Source: Rheinheimera sp. D18 (GTDB taxonomy: Bacteria > Pseudomonadota > Gammaproteobacteria > Enterobacterales > Alteromonadaceae). Taken from it: DNA of 64,000 nucleotides. Positions within the stretch are counted from its first letter, which is position 1; each line of letters begins with the position of its first letter. The notes beneath the pieces are model-generated. The model was not told where the DNA came from, did not search any database, and saw nothing but the letters and a program-made list of their open reading frames with translations. The translations under genes were made by a program, and so were the position numbers. Of this stretch, positions 37,617-50,856 are shown one piece after another. Location: assembly GCF_004345025.1 (NCBI RefSeq), contig NZ_CP037745.1:1-64000 (forward strand). Reading direction: 5' to 3'.

Positions 37617-38104
37617 AATTGTACCTGTGATGGATCAGGCTGGCTTAATACCAAATCGGTTTGCGCTTGGCGAAAGGCATCTATCTTTTTCATTAGTTCG
37701 GCATCATGCGTAGCAAGAATTTGTGCTGCTAATAAGCCTGCGTTTGCCGCCCCGGCATCACCAATCGCCATGGTGCCTACTGCTACACCTTTTGGCATTT
37801 GCACAATAGACAATAAAGAATCCATACCTTTTAAGGCTTTAGACTGCACTGGCACACCTAGCACTGGTAAGCTAGTAAATGCTGCTGCCATGCCAGGTAA
37901 ATGCGCTGCACCACCTGCACCGGCAATAATTACTTTTAAGCCACGGTTTGCCGCAGAACTAGAGTAATCTGCTAATAATTGTGGTGTACGATGTGCGGAA
38001 ACAACTTTGGTTTCATAGGCGATACCGAATTTATCCAGCATATCAGCGGCGTGTTTCATAGTAGGCCAGTCTGAAGTCGAACCCATAATGATGCCAACTT
38101 GCAT
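37613..38104 (-). CDS. purE: N5-CAIR mutase
   Basis: PurE converts N5-CAIR to CAIR. The 163-residue product (E. coli 169) has [18 protein letters not shown] with the catalytic His, and [14 protein letters not shown]. An open frame continues upstream to 38254, but the ATG at 38104 has AAGGA 7 nt upstream and matches the family start [12 protein letters not shown]. The gene diverges from tsaC over 119 bp. Confidence 0.97.
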   Translation of the reverse strand: MQVGIIMGSTSDWPTMKHAADMLDKFGIAYETKVVSAHRTPQLLADYSSSAANRGLKVIIAGAGGAAHLPGMAAAFTSLPVLGVPVQSKALKGMDSLLSIVQMPKGVAVGTMAIGDAGAANAGLLAAQILATHDAELMKKIDAFRQAQTDLVLSQPDPSQVQL

Positions 38105-38223
38105 GATTGTTTCCTTCTGATCGTGATGAACTAAAAGCATGAAGGCGCTATTATAGCGAGTTGCGCTACTGAAGAAAATTTTAACTGCGTTTTTTATCAA
38201 ATTCGCATAAAAAGAGTATAACC

Positions 38224-38778
38224 ATGTCAGAATTAGAACGGGTGTTACAGGCATTAAATGCAGGTGGCGTTATCGCTTACCCGACAGAAGCTGTGTATGG
38301 CTTAGGCTGCGATCCTGATAACGAAGCGGCAGTCCTCTCATTATTAGCTATTAAGCAACGCTCGGTTAATAAAGGCCTTATTCTGGTAGCGGCAAATTAT
38401 TCACAGTTATTACCCTATGTTGATGATAAAGCTATTCCGCCAGAAAAACGTTACCAGATTTTTTCTAGTTGGCCTGGCCATATCAGCTGGATATTGCCCG
38501 CCAGTAAAACTGCACCCAAATGGATAACTGGTCAGTTTAACTCTATCGCCGTAAGGGTAAGTGCTCACCCCGTAGTGCACACGTTGTGTTCCGCTTACGG
38601 TAAGCCTTTGGTGTCTACCAGTGCTAATTTATCGGGTTTGCCTGCTATAACCCAGCTGGCTGAACTTGAGCAAAGTTTAGGTGATAAACTGTCGGCAATT
38701 ATGCCAGGTGAGCTAGGTGGAGCCACGCAGCCTAGTCAAATTCGTAATGCTGTAACTGGCGACATTATAAGGAGCTAA
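38224..38778 (+). CDS. tsaC: Threonylcarbamoyl-AMP synthase TsaC
   Basis: TsaC (YrdC) makes threonylcarbamoyl-AMP for t6A37 in ANN-decoding tRNAs. The 184-residue product (E. coli 190) has [27 protein letters not shown], and the conserved RVSAHPV and STSANLSG of the YrdC fold. It is the first gene of a plus-strand run with hemF and precedes aroE, as in E. coli. Confidence 0.95.
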   Translation: MSELERVLQALNAGGVIAYPTEAVYGLGCDPDNEAAVLSLLAIKQRSVNKGLILVAANYSQLLPYVDDKAIPPEKRYQIFSSWPGHISWILPASKTAPKWITGQFNSIAVRVSAHPVVHTLCSAYGKPLVSTSANLSGLPAITQLAELEQSLGDKLSAIMPGELGGATQPSQIRNAVTGDIIRS

Positions 38779-38779
38779 G

Positions 38780-39712
38780 GTGATACACAGTCAACCACAC
38801 CAACATTTAAACGCAGTGCAGCAGTTTTTGCAGCAGCTGCAAGATAATATCTGTAAAGCGTTAGAACAGGCCGACGGCGGAGCATATTTTGTTGAAGATG
38901 CCTGGCAAAGACCAGAGGGCGGCGGTGGTAAAAGTCGGGTACTTACTGGCGGTAACGTATTTGAGCAAGCCGGAGTTAATTACTCGCATGTGTTTGGTGC
39001 CAATATGCCAGCATCCGCTACCGCACATCGTCCTGAATTAGCGGGTCGTAGTTTTAATGCTTGCGGTGTGTCACTAGTGATCCACCCTAATAACCCGTAT
39101 TTGCCAACAACGCATGCCAATGTACGTTTTTTTATCGCGGAAAAAGACGGCGAGGCGCCAGTATGGTGGTTTGGCGGTGGTTTCGATTTAACGCCATTTT
39201 ACCCCTTTGAGGAAGACGTGGTACATTGGCATAAAACCGCTAAAGCCGCGGTTGAGCCCTTTGGTGAGCAGTATTACCCTGATTATAAAAAATGGTGTGA
39301 CGACTATTTTTACTTAAAACATCGCAACGAAACGCGTGGTGTTGGCGGTTTGTTTTTTGACGACTTAAATGCTCCAGGCTTTGAACAAAGCTTTGGCTTA
39401 ATGCGCGCAGTAGGTGAAGCCTTTGTGCCAGCATATTTACCTATCGTCGAAAAACGTAAAGCCACCAGCTTTGGTGATAAAGAACGGCAATTTCAGCTAT
39501 ACCGCCGAGGCCGCTATGTTGAATTTAACTTAGTGTATGACAGAGGCACGTTATTTGGTTTACAAAGTGGCGGTCGTACGGAGTCTATATTAATGTCTTT
39601 ACCGCCGTTGGTGCGCTGGCAATATGGTTTTGCACCTGAGGTTGGTAGCCCAGAAGCCTTACTGTATGAACGCTATTTGAAACCGCAAGATTGGCTAGGT
39701 CTTAATACCTAA
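38780..39712 (+). CDS. hemF: Oxygen-dependent coproporphyrinogen III oxidase
   Basis: HemF converts coproporphyrinogen III to protoporphyrinogen IX with O2. The 310-residue product (E. coli 299) has GGGKSRVL, the conserved [34 protein letters not shown] and [21 protein letters not shown], and [17 protein letters not shown]. It starts with GTG after an AAGGAG site, one base after the tsaC stop. It converges on a globin gene with a 4-nt stop overlap. Confidence 0.97.
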   Translation: MIHSQPHQHLNAVQQFLQQLQDNICKALEQADGGAYFVEDAWQRPEGGGGKSRVLTGGNVFEQAGVNYSHVFGANMPASATAHRPELAGRSFNACGVSLVIHPNNPYLPTTHANVRFFIAEKDGEAPVWWFGGGFDLTPFYPFEEDVVHWHKTAKAAVEPFGEQYYPDYKKWCDDYFYLKHRNETRGVGGLFFDDLNAPGFEQSFGLMRAVGEAFVPAYLPIVEKRKATSFGDKERQFQLYRRGRYVEFNLVYDRGTLFGLQSGGRTESILMSLPPLVRWQYGFAPEVGSPEALLYERYLKPQDWLGLNT

Positions 39713-40155
39713 CAATTAATCATATGGCTCGCCAGTTGGCCTATCGACTGGCGAATGCCTTCACGCAGCATTTTATGTTCAACCACTTCATCTAGTGCGC
39801 TATTCATACAAAACATCCATTGATCGCGTAATTGCTCATTAACCGTAAAGGGTAAATGCCGAGCACGTAGTCGAGGATGGCCGTATTTTTCTTCAAATAA
39901 CGCCGGGCCACCTAACCAACCAGATAAAAACTCGAAAAATTTCTGCCGAATGTTATCGAGCGGTAGTGGGTGAATAGCATAGAGTTCTTTAGCTTCTGGC
40001 GCGCTTGCCATGATGTCGTAAAAGCGGTTAGCTAAGCGTCGCACGGTATCTTCGCCACCCATCAATATATAAGGGGTTTGCTCAGGGCTAGGATGTTGCT
40101 TGCTATTTACCGTGGTTTTATTAAAAATCATCTGTACTAACTTCTTAATGGACAT
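39709..40155 (-). CDS. Group II truncated hemoglobin
   Basis: The 148-residue protein has the trHbO pattern: [17 protein letters not shown] (helices A-B), [20 protein letters not shown] (E helix) and [13 protein letters not shown] with the proximal His, then the Trp-containing G helix in [14 protein letters not shown]. It would bind O2 or NO. It sits between the heme gene hemF and aroE. Its ATG at 40155 is 5 nt from the divergent aroE GTG, so the leaders overlap; an internal ATG at 40131 is the alternative start. Confidence 0.9.
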   Translation of the reverse strand: MSIKKLVQMIFNKTTVNSKQHPSPEQTPYILMGGEDTVRRLANRFYDIMASAPEAKELYAIHPLPLDNIRQKFFEFLSGWLGGPALFEEKYGHPRLRARHLPFTVNEQLRDQWMFCMNSALDEVVEHKMLREGIRQSIGQLASHMINC

Positions 40156-40160
40156 TTGCT

Positions 40161-40976
40161 GTGGACCGTTATGCTGTATTCGGAAATCCGATTGGGCAAT
40201 CTAAATCACCCTTTATTCATACTCAATTTGCTGAGCAATGCCAGCAGCAACTGAGCTACGAGGCCATTCTAGCACCAGTCGATGCTTTTGCCGACAGCTG
40301 GCAAACGTTTGTCGCGCAAGGTGGGTGTGGCGCCAATGTTACTGCGCCATTTAAACAACAGGCGTATCAGTTGGCCGATAGTGTTTCTGAACGGGCAAAA
40401 CTAGCAGGTGCGGTAAACACCTTTTATTTTGACGAGAGTGGAAAACTACATGGTGATAATACCGACGGCATAGGTTTGGTTAACGATTTACAACGTTTAG
40501 GCATTAACTTAAATGCTTGTCGAATATTACTGCTAGGTGCGGGTGGCGCCAGTAGGGGCGTAGTTGGTCCGTTACTCGATGCGGGCGTTAGCCAAGTAGT
40601 ACTAGCTAATCGCACGCCAGAAAAAGCGCACAGTATCGCTGCAAGTTTTGATAGTCGAGTGTTGGCTTGTGGTTTTGCGCAGATCCCTCATCAGCCATAT
40701 CCATTAGTTATAAATGCTACCTCCTCTGGTTTAAGTCGTCAGCGGCCTGATATCGCCGGTGAGCATCTACAACATACAGAGTTAGCTTACGATATGAGTT
40801 ATGCAGCTCAACCTACCGCTTTTATGAGTTGGAGTAAGCAGCAGGGCGCAAAGCAACAAGTTGATGGTTTGGGTATGTTGGTCGCGCAAGCTGCTGAGGC
40901 GTTTTATATTTGGCGCGGAAAAAAGCCGGATATTGCGCCAGTACTAACACGATTAAAGCAGCAGCTAGCTATATGA
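40161..40976 (+). CDS. aroE: Shikimate dehydrogenase
   Basis: AroE reduces dehydroshikimate with NADPH in aromatic amino-acid synthesis. The 271-residue product (E. coli 272) begins MDRYAVFGNPIGQSKSPFIH from a GTG and has NVTAPFKQQAYQLAD (catalytic Lys), LLGAGGASRGVVGPLL (NADP site), NRTPEKA and NATSSGLS. It overlaps yrdB by ATGA. Confidence 0.97.
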   Translation: MDRYAVFGNPIGQSKSPFIHTQFAEQCQQQLSYEAILAPVDAFADSWQTFVAQGGCGANVTAPFKQQAYQLADSVSERAKLAGAVNTFYFDESGKLHGDNTDGIGLVNDLQRLGINLNACRILLLGAGGASRGVVGPLLDAGVSQVVLANRTPEKAHSIAASFDSRVLACGFAQIPHQPYPLVINATSSGLSRQRPDIAGEHLQHTELAYDMSYAAQPTAFMSWSKQQGAKQQVDGLGMLVAQAAEAFYIWRGKKPDIAPVLTRLKQQLAI

Positions 40977-41209
40977 ATCAGCAGCTGATCTTTAATAATG
41001 ATTTTCATCTAGTGCCAGCGCGCAGCGCGGTATGTTTCAGTTGCTTAGTTGCAGGCTTTAAAGTGCAGTGCTTTATTGCCATTCCGGCCAAACAAGATGG
41101 TGCCGAGTTCTTGCAAGAGGTTATAACCAATGCGTTTAGCTGGGAAGATTGCGTCGAGCAAGCGATTGCTGACGACGCAGTTAATGAAACCGCAGAGCTT
41201 TGGATTTAA
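40973..41209 (+). CDS. yrdB: DUF1488 family protein (YrdB)
   Basis: This 78-residue protein of unknown function matches the E. coli aroE-yrdB-yrdA order. It has a short beta-rich core (VCFSCLVAGFKVQCFIAI) and a helical C-terminus. Its ATG overlaps the aroE stop (ATGA). Its stop overlaps that of the convergent yrdA by 4 nt (TTAA). Confidence 0.88.
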   Translation: MNQQLIFNNDFHLVPARSAVCFSCLVAGFKVQCFIAIPAKQDGAEFLQEVITNAFSWEDCVEQAIADDAVNETAELWI

Positions 41210-41739
41210 GCGTCGGCTAAATACTCATCCTTTAATACGACATAGTTAGCGGCAGACTCACTAAGAAAAGCTTTTTCGCCATCATTAAGCGGCCGAGCTT
41301 GCTTAGCTGGGCTGCCAACATACAAATAGCCACTTTGTAGTGTTTTACCTGGTGGTACTAAACTACCCGCACCAATAATAACGTCGTCTTCTACTATTAC
41401 GTCATCCATAACAATAGCGCCCATACCAATCAGAATGCGATTACCTAGCGTGCAGCCATGTAACATTACCTTATGCCCCACAGTAACATCTTCACCTATT
41501 ATAAGCGGTGAACCATTAGGCTTACCTTTACTGGGGCGCGATAAATGCAGCACACAACCGTCTTGAATATTAGTACGTGCGCCAATGCGCATAATGTTTA
41601 CATCGCCACGCGCGGCAACGAGCGGCCAAATGCTAACATCATCCGCTAACACTATATCGCCCACTATTACCGCAGACTCATCTACATAAACTGCTCTACC
41701 AAGAGTTGGTAAAATACCTTTATAGGCTCTTATCGTCAT
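41206..41739 (-). CDS. yrdA: Gamma-class carbonic anhydrase-like protein YrdA
   Basis: The 177-residue product is a left-handed beta-helix hexapeptide-repeat protein (GDIVLADDVSIW, IGEDVTVGHKVMLHGC) with the gamma-carbonic-anhydrase metal histidines, including HGC and VGHK. Physiological activity of the family is unsettled. The start at 41739 has a GGAGGG site; an upstream ATG at 41769 is less likely. Confidence 0.93.
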   Translation of the reverse strand: MTIRAYKGILPTLGRAVYVDESAVIVGDIVLADDVSIWPLVAARGDVNIMRIGARTNIQDGCVLHLSRPSKGKPNGSPLIIGEDVTVGHKVMLHGCTLGNRILIGMGAIVMDDVIVEDDVIIGAGSLVPPGKTLQSGYLYVGSPAKQARPLNDGEKAFLSESAANYVVLKDEYLADA

Positions 41740-41847
41740 AATTCCCTCCAATGCCGAGATATTATGCAATAAATGCTGCTAAAAAGCGCTGATCGTTGAA
41801 ACTTTATGCGAACGATTCATAAAGTGTAATATTTCTGAAATAACCGC

Positions 41848-41875
41848 TTGCACGACAATTAAAACCCCCTATAAT
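41848..41875 (+). promoter_or_regulatory. rrn promoter P1
   Basis: TTGCAC and TATAAT are separated by 16 bp and followed by a GC-rich discriminator (GCGCGCC), as in growth-rate-controlled and ppGpp-sensitive rRNA promoters. Confidence 0.75.
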
Positions 41876-41894
41876 GCGCGCCATGCCACGGGGT

Positions 41895-41914
41895 AGAGCG
41901 CTAGCGCACTCTCC
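41895..41914 (+). promoter_or_regulatory. GCGC hairpin between rrn P1 and P2
   Basis: AGAGCGCTAGCGCACTCT forms a hairpin with one bulged base about 20-40 nt downstream of P1. Flanking TAAAACCCC (41860-41868) and GGGGTTTTA (41917-41925) form a second 9-bp inverted repeat. It could pause or attenuate P1 transcripts; no function is proven. Confidence 0.3.
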
Positions 41915-41957
41915 GAGGGGTTTTAGAAAGTGAGTCAAAAATCTTTTAAAAAGACGC

Positions 41958-41985
41958 TTGACACTAGGGCTTAAATCTCTAAAAT
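41958..41985 (+). promoter_or_regulatory. rrn promoter P2
   Basis: TTGACA and TAAAAT are separated by 16 bp with a GC-rich discriminator (GGCGCCC) downstream. Confidence 0.8.
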
Positions 41986-42077
41986 GGCGCCCTCGCTTCA
42001 TGGTGGTAACTAACGCGGTGAAATGAGAAAGTAAGTTAAGCCTGACGAGTGTTTTTGATAAAGAATCATCGTCACGC

Positions 42078-42105
42078 TTGACTTAAAAACTGGGAAGTGT
42101 AACAT
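42078..42105 (+). promoter_or_regulatory. rrn promoter P3
   Basis: TTGACT and TAACAT are separated by 16 bp and followed by ACGCCTCCC. It is the promoter closest to 16S, with the same 16-bp spacer and GC-rich discriminator as P1 and P2. Confidence 0.7.
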
Positions 42106-42133
42106 ACGCCTCCCGCTTCTTAAGCAGAAGCAC

Positions 42134-42145
42134 GCTCTTTAACAA
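42134..42145 (+). promoter_or_regulatory. boxA antitermination site in the 16S leader
   Basis: GCTCTTTAACAA matches the conserved rrn boxA (TGCTCTTTAACAA) to which NusB-NusE binds to prevent premature termination. Confidence 0.85.
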
Positions 42146-42277
42146 TTCGCAATCAATCATCTGTGTGGGCACTTATGATGGATTTCACAAAAATGAAATA
42201 CATCGGTTGAGTGACTTACATAGAAATATGTTTTAAGTCAGTAAGACTGAGCGCCACTTTGGTGGCAGAAAGAACTT

Positions 42278-43802
<1,525 letters not shown>

Positions 43803-43897
43803 CCTAAAGTGAAGAAGTTGTAAGTGTTCACACAGATGATTGATTGTAGAGATAGAGCAAATAAAGTTTATTGCGAAGTTTATGAGAATAAATAACG

Positions 43898-44007
43898 CAG
43901 GATGTTTTATTTAGCGCAAGGCGCACGCCGAACGAAGGAAGGAGTTTACTAATGTAAATGACTGACTGAGAGAGAAGTGAAACGCAGCGATAGATAAAAC
44001 AGACCAG
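43898..44007 (+). repeat. Spacer module A (16S to tRNA-Ile)
   Basis: This 110-nt segment begins CAGGATGTTTT and ends AAAACAGACCAG and is homologous to module B at 44423-44533. The ends pair (GTTTTAT/ATAAAAC), so it may form the closing stem of a processing structure. Confidence 0.6.
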
Positions 44008-44013
44008 TTAAAC

Positions 44014-44090
<77 letters not shown>

Positions 44091-44196
44091 AATTGCGCAT
44101 CATACGGCGTTATGTCGATACTCACATACATAAGTATGCGTCGTATCAACATGCCTTGCCTGATGTGCAATTATCCAATTTATTGGAATACTTATT

Positions 44197-44272
44197 GGGG
44201 CCATAGCTCAGCTGGGAGAGCGCCTGCCTTGCACGCAGGAGGTCAGCGGTTCGATCCCGCTTGGCTCCACCA
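44197..44272 (+). tRNA. alaT: tRNA-Ala (anticodon TGC)
   Basis: A 76-nt cloverleaf with GGGGCCA/TGGCTCC acceptor stem, anticodon TGC in CCTTGCACGC and encoded CCA. Follows tRNA-Ile by 106 nt. Confidence 0.97.
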
Positions 44273-44364
44273 ACTTTATTTATACGTTGTTTTACTACAG
44301 CGGCTCTAGAAATTCAAATCAAAGCGTTCTAATTAGAATGATTTGATTTGAGTTTAATCTCAAA

Positions 44365-44377
44365 TGCTCTTTAACAA
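44365..44377 (+). promoter_or_regulatory. boxA antitermination site before 23S
   Basis: TGCTCTTTAACAA is an exact rrn boxA in the spacer, the usual second site before the 23S gene. Confidence 0.85.
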
Positions 44378-44422
44378 TTTGGCAAGCTGATAGTAGTAAA
44401 AAACAAGGTGCAAAATATTGCA

Positions 44423-44533
44423 CAGGATGTTTTTACTGTTGCTAGGCGCACAACGAACGCGTGAAGGAGTTAACTTCGGTTAATGACTGAGCAAGTGAGG
44501 AAGTGCAACAACGCAGCGGGAAAAACAGACCAG
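44423..44533 (+). repeat. Spacer module B (tRNA-Ala to 23S)
   Basis: A 111-nt homologue of module A with the same ends (CAGGATGTTTT and AAAACAGACCAG) and shared internal AGGCGCAC, GAAGGAGTT and AATGACTGA. Part of the 318-nt tRNA-Ala to 23S spacer, which otherwise holds boxA and the 23S processing region. Confidence 0.6.
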
Positions 44534-44590
44534 CAAGACGTTGTGAACCTTAAGCACACTGTATAATTTCAAGACATCTTGGGGTTGTAT

Positions 44591-47472
<2,882 letters not shown>

Positions 47473-47622
47473 ACAACGCCCAAGGTGTTTTTAGAAAGAA
47501 TACGTGTGTAACTACTAATCAGATTGCCGAATATCGGAACACAGTTTTTATCAAATCCTTCCATGGATTTGACCCTAACGGGCCGCACTACAGTGCGTTA
47601 AAACGTGTTCCCTACAAGTTTT

Positions 47623-47740
47623 TGCCTGGTGGCAATAGCGCTGTGGACCCACCTGATCCCATTCCGAACTCAGAAGTGAAACGCAGCTGCGACGATGGTA
47701 GTGTGGCATTCGCCATGCGAGAGTAGTTCACCGCCAGGCT
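47623..47740 (+). rRNA. rrf: 5S ribosomal RNA
   Basis: About 118 nt from TGCCTGG to CCAGGC, with the conserved CCGAACTCAGAAGTGAAACG and ATGCGAGAGTAG. Confidence 0.97.
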
Positions 47741-47750
47741 CCCAATTCAA

Positions 47751-47783
47751 GAAAGCCCGTCTCGTAAGAGCCGGGCTTTTTTA
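47751..47783 (+). terminator. rrn operon terminator
   Basis: AAAGCCCG/CGGGCTTT stem followed by six T residues, directly after 5S. Confidence 0.95.
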
Positions 47784-47823
47784 CGTCTGGAAATTGGCTA
47801 AATACTGCGAAATAATAGCCAAT

Positions 47824-47848
47824 AAAAAACCCGCTTACGCGGGCTTAA
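47824..47848 (-). terminator. Terminator of the secreted-protein gene
   Basis: On the minus strand GCCCGC/GCGGGT with a GTAA-type loop is followed by a T-run. It ends the gene at 47883. Confidence 0.9.
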
Positions 47849-47882
47849 TTTAAAATACTAGTAACTAGTTATACGACAGTTA

Positions 47883-48692
47883 CTAATTGCGATGTAGGTT
47901 GCCGTATACGTCGTAACGCCATTGCGCATCAGACAAAACATTAAGATATGTTATCGCTTTATCTGCGCTGATGGCTTTTATAAAGTGGCCATTTTTATCT
48001 AGAAAAATTAGCCATTGCTTAGGTATAGTATTAATTTCGTTGTCTGCTACTGAAATATGCATGCCCAAATAATGAGAAATATGACCTTGCCAGCCATACA
48101 TTACTTTAAACACATAATTACTTTCATAATCAGGGTGTAAATAGTTTGCCTGTTGTACCGCATTAAGTTGCTGTTTACTTACTACAGTTACTAATGCGAT
48201 AGCATGACTGTCTGCAATAGTTTTATTAACTTCTTGCTGTTGTGCATTGGCTTGAGTCTTAGCGGAGCTTGCCTTACTAATTAGCTGTTGCTCTAACGGC
48301 ATCGCAATGTCTAACGAGAATAGCGCGACTTCGTAGTTGTCGATCAAGGTTTGCAGCGCTTTAGTGTCTTGGCAGTCTGTTGGTGTATTAATGCCGTGCT
48401 TAACTTGGTTGGTTAGCTTGTTATCGGCTGCTAACAACAAGTTTAAATCTTGGGTATGCACTTTGCTTTGTAGCATAGCCAACATTCTGCTTTGCTCTTT
48501 ATCTGTTTGTATAACTGCAATTTCGCCTTCTGTTGGCTGTTCTCTACATTGCTGATAATAGCGATTAATCTCGGCAGAATGCAGGGCGCTGCTAATTGCA
48601 GATTGCAATGTACGGCGTTCAGAAGATGAATAGCTACTCGCCATCGCTGGCATTGATGACAGCGCAGTTAAAAGAGGTAGAATAATTAACAT
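47883..48692 (-). CDS. Secreted protein of unknown function
   Basis: The 269-residue product has a signal peptide (LIILPLLTALSSMPAMA) and is otherwise hydrophilic, with two cysteines (YYQQCREQ near 48 and TPTDCQD near 108) and a Gln/Ala-rich middle. The C-terminal third (YVFKVMYGWQGHISHYLG to WLIFLDKNGHFIKAIS) looks globular. I recognise no family. The ATG at 48692 has an AGGTG site 6 nt upstream; a GTG at 48701 would overlap that site. It has its own terminator and stands alone between rrn and tmcA, so it is probably monocistronic. Confidence 0.8.
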   Translation of the reverse strand: MLIILPLLTALSSMPAMASSYSSSERRTLQSAISSALHSAEINRYYQQCREQPTEGEIAVIQTDKEQSRMLAMLQSKVHTQDLNLLLAADNKLTNQVKHGINTPTDCQDTKALQTLIDNYEVALFSLDIAMPLEQQLISKASSAKTQANAQQQEVNKTIADSHAIALVTVVSKQQLNAVQQANYLHPDYESNYVFKVMYGWQGHISHYLGMHISVADNEINTIPKQWLIFLDKNGHFIKAISADKAITYLNVLSDAQWRYDVYGNLHRN

Positions 48693-48777
48693 AAAAGACA
48701 CCTATAAAATATTGCGCGCACCTTAGCTTGAGTACGAATAAAAAGAAAGAAAATACTGGTTTGAACTGCTATTAATG

Positions 48778-50856
48778 TTAATTAATGGTTTCTAAAAGTG
48801 CAGCTTTCAAACTTGCCATAATGTGTTGAATAAACACTTTTTTATTAGGCAAGGCGAAACGCTGTAACAGTGTTGGCCAGTCATGCTGTTGCCATAATAA
48901 GCCACATAACATGAGCTGAGTATTAACGTCTATTTGCTGCTGATTAAACCATTGCAACAATAAATGCCTGACTAACTCATACGGTCGTTTACCTTGGCTA
49001 AATAGTGCCAATTGCTGCAGATCTGCGTTATTAAGCGCTAATTGCTGTGGTGGTTGAGCTAAGGTTAGCGCTAATTCACAGCTTAACTGTGGATAATGCG
49101 GCAAAGCCCAGTATAGTTGTAAACTAAACTGCTGGTATAGCTCGGTTACCTTGTCGGTTGAACCTTTTACCGCACGTAACATTAAAATTGAATATTCCGC
49201 ACTGGCCTTATCACTGCTTTGACCCAAACGTATTGGTTGATATTTTGCTTGTTGCCAAAAGTGTAATAGCTCAGTGGTTAAACCGAAACTGGTGCCTAAA
49301 TAGGCAATATTGGCCAATTTAGCTTGTTGATAAATATGTTGTAGTAATACCGAACCTAGCTTTTGCCGCTGCAATACGGGTTGCACGGTAATTCGCATTA
49401 CACGCCATAGCGGCAAGGTTGCTAGTTGCGGTTGCGCTAGATGAAAAGCCAAACTTTGCGCTAGCAAGTGCCCTTGTACGCGGCGTTCAGCGTGGTAAAT
49501 ATGCGTACAAAGTTCGCTTTCTAAATTACCTTCAATACTAATCAGTGCACAGGCCAGTAACTGGCTATGTTGCTGCAAAGTAATGACCCGCAAGTGCGGG
49601 TTATCTAATAGGGCGGCTAAGTCTTTAACCTGAGTTTGATAATGCGCCAAGCTAAGTAAGTTAAATACTTGCTGCAATAACTCGGGTTGGTTTTGCCAAT
49701 CGTTATTGTTATAGCTGTTAACGGATACTGGTTGAGTGGAATCGTAAGATGCATCGTTGTCAGCATGCTTTAATAAAAAGCTATTAAAGCTAAGCTGCTC
49801 TAACGGATCGGCTGTTTGATAACGAATTGGTTGCTGTAGGTGTAGCTTCTTCCAACCTGGGCAATGTGCATCTAAATGCTGTTGAAAACGCAGCTGGAAG
49901 CCTCGGCCAGTGCCCTCATAACCGTGTTCAGTAGTAGCAAATACGATACGACTATAGCGCGTAACTAACTGTTGCAATACGGGGGTTGGAATTGCCGCCG
50001 CTTCATCTATTAACAGCAGGTCGGTATCTAGATTACTGCTGAGTAACTGATCAAAAGCGACAAACTGTAATCGACTATAATCTTCAGCGTTACACAGTTG
50101 TTGAAAGTGGCTTAATGCTGTTTGCGCCGCAGCCGGTGATGGTGCCGTTATAACAATAGTTTTACCGGCTGAAGCTAGTTGCGCTGCGGCAATACCTAGC
50201 GCCGCAGATTTACCTCGGCCACGATCAGCGGTAATAACTAGTGGCCGACGCCTGTGCCCGCTAACCACACGTAGAATCGCCTTTACCGCTTGCTGTTGTT
50301 CGCCAGTAACGTACGGCGCGGCAATTTGTTCTGGTTCGGGTAGTGCCGGCCAATTTAGCTGCTGGGTAACCTGATTATTATGCAACATAACAATATTTTG
50401 CTGTGCTAACTGTTGTAGCCAGAACGGTAAAAACTGCCCGACATGCAGTTTGGCATCTAATGGGTAGGGCAATATGCTTTTGTGTGCTGGGTTTGGCTGA
50501 GTTTGCCACTGTGCTAGCGGTGGACAGAGTAACAACCAGATACCGCCAGCTTTAACGCAGCCGGTTGAGGCGGCAATTAAGTCGGCAGGAAAACCGGAAA
50601 AGGCATTAATAATTAACGCATCACACTCGCTACCTAATAGTTGATAATTCTGCTTGCTGCTTAAGTTAATGGCGTTATCTGGTGCTGCATCGCCAATCCA
50701 ATACAGCGTGTTTATGTCGGCATTATCGACCAGTTGCAATGCATTCATTAGTAATTGCTGCTGCTCGCCCTGCCACACTATTGGCAAACGTATATGATGT
50801 GCTGCAGCTTGGCGCTGCCACTGTCGTAGTTGCTGTAACGGTGGCATATTTGGCAT
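48778..50856 (-). CDS. tmcA: tRNA(Met) cytidine acetyltransferase TmcA
   Basis: TmcA makes N4-acetylcytidine at C34 of elongator tRNA-Met, using ATP hydrolysis and acetyl-CoA. The 692-residue product (E. coli 671) has a RNA helicase-like module with Walker A ADRGRGKSAALG near 217, DEAAAIPTP and TTEHGYEGTGRGF, a GNAT acetyltransferase domain (VQPVLQRQKLGSVLLQHIY) and a C-terminal tail. The ATG overlaps the uvrD stop (TAATG), so it is coupled to uvrD; an open frame extends upstream to 50898. Confidence 0.94.
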   Translation of the reverse strand: MPNMPPLQQLRQWQRQAAAHHIRLPIVWQGEQQQLLMNALQLVDNADINTLYWIGDAAPDNAINLSSKQNYQLLGSECDALIINAFSGFPADLIAASTGCVKAGGIWLLLCPPLAQWQTQPNPAHKSILPYPLDAKLHVGQFLPFWLQQLAQQNIVMLHNNQVTQQLNWPALPEPEQIAAPYVTGEQQQAVKAILRVVSGHRRRPLVITADRGRGKSAALGIAAAQLASAGKTIVITAPSPAAAQTALSHFQQLCNAEDYSRLQFVAFDQLLSSNLDTDLLLIDEAAAIPTPVLQQLVTRYSRIVFATTEHGYEGTGRGFQLRFQQHLDAHCPGWKKLHLQQPIRYQTADPLEQLSFNSFLLKHADNDASYDSTQPVSVNSYNNNDWQNQPELLQQVFNLLSLAHYQTQVKDLAALLDNPHLRVITLQQHSQLLACALISIEGNLESELCTHIYHAERRVQGHLLAQSLAFHLAQPQLATLPLWRVMRITVQPVLQRQKLGSVLLQHIYQQAKLANIAYLGTSFGLTTELLHFWQQAKYQPIRLGQSSDKASAEYSILMLRAVKGSTDKVTELYQQFSLQLYWALPHYPQLSCELALTLAQPPQQLALNNADLQQLALFSQGKRPYELVRHLLLQWFNQQQIDVNTQLMLCGLLWQQHDWPTLLQRFALPNKKVFIQHIMASLKAALLETIN

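Noticed and set aside
39729-39754. TCGCCAGT/ACTGGCGA hairpin between hemF and the globin gene as a terminator
   Set aside because: No T-run follows on either strand and it lies inside the globin coding end.
49088-49096. TGTGGATAA, the complement of the DnaA box TTATCCACA
   Set aside because: Single site inside tmcA with no cluster of boxes or AT-rich unwinding region; chance occurrence is likely.
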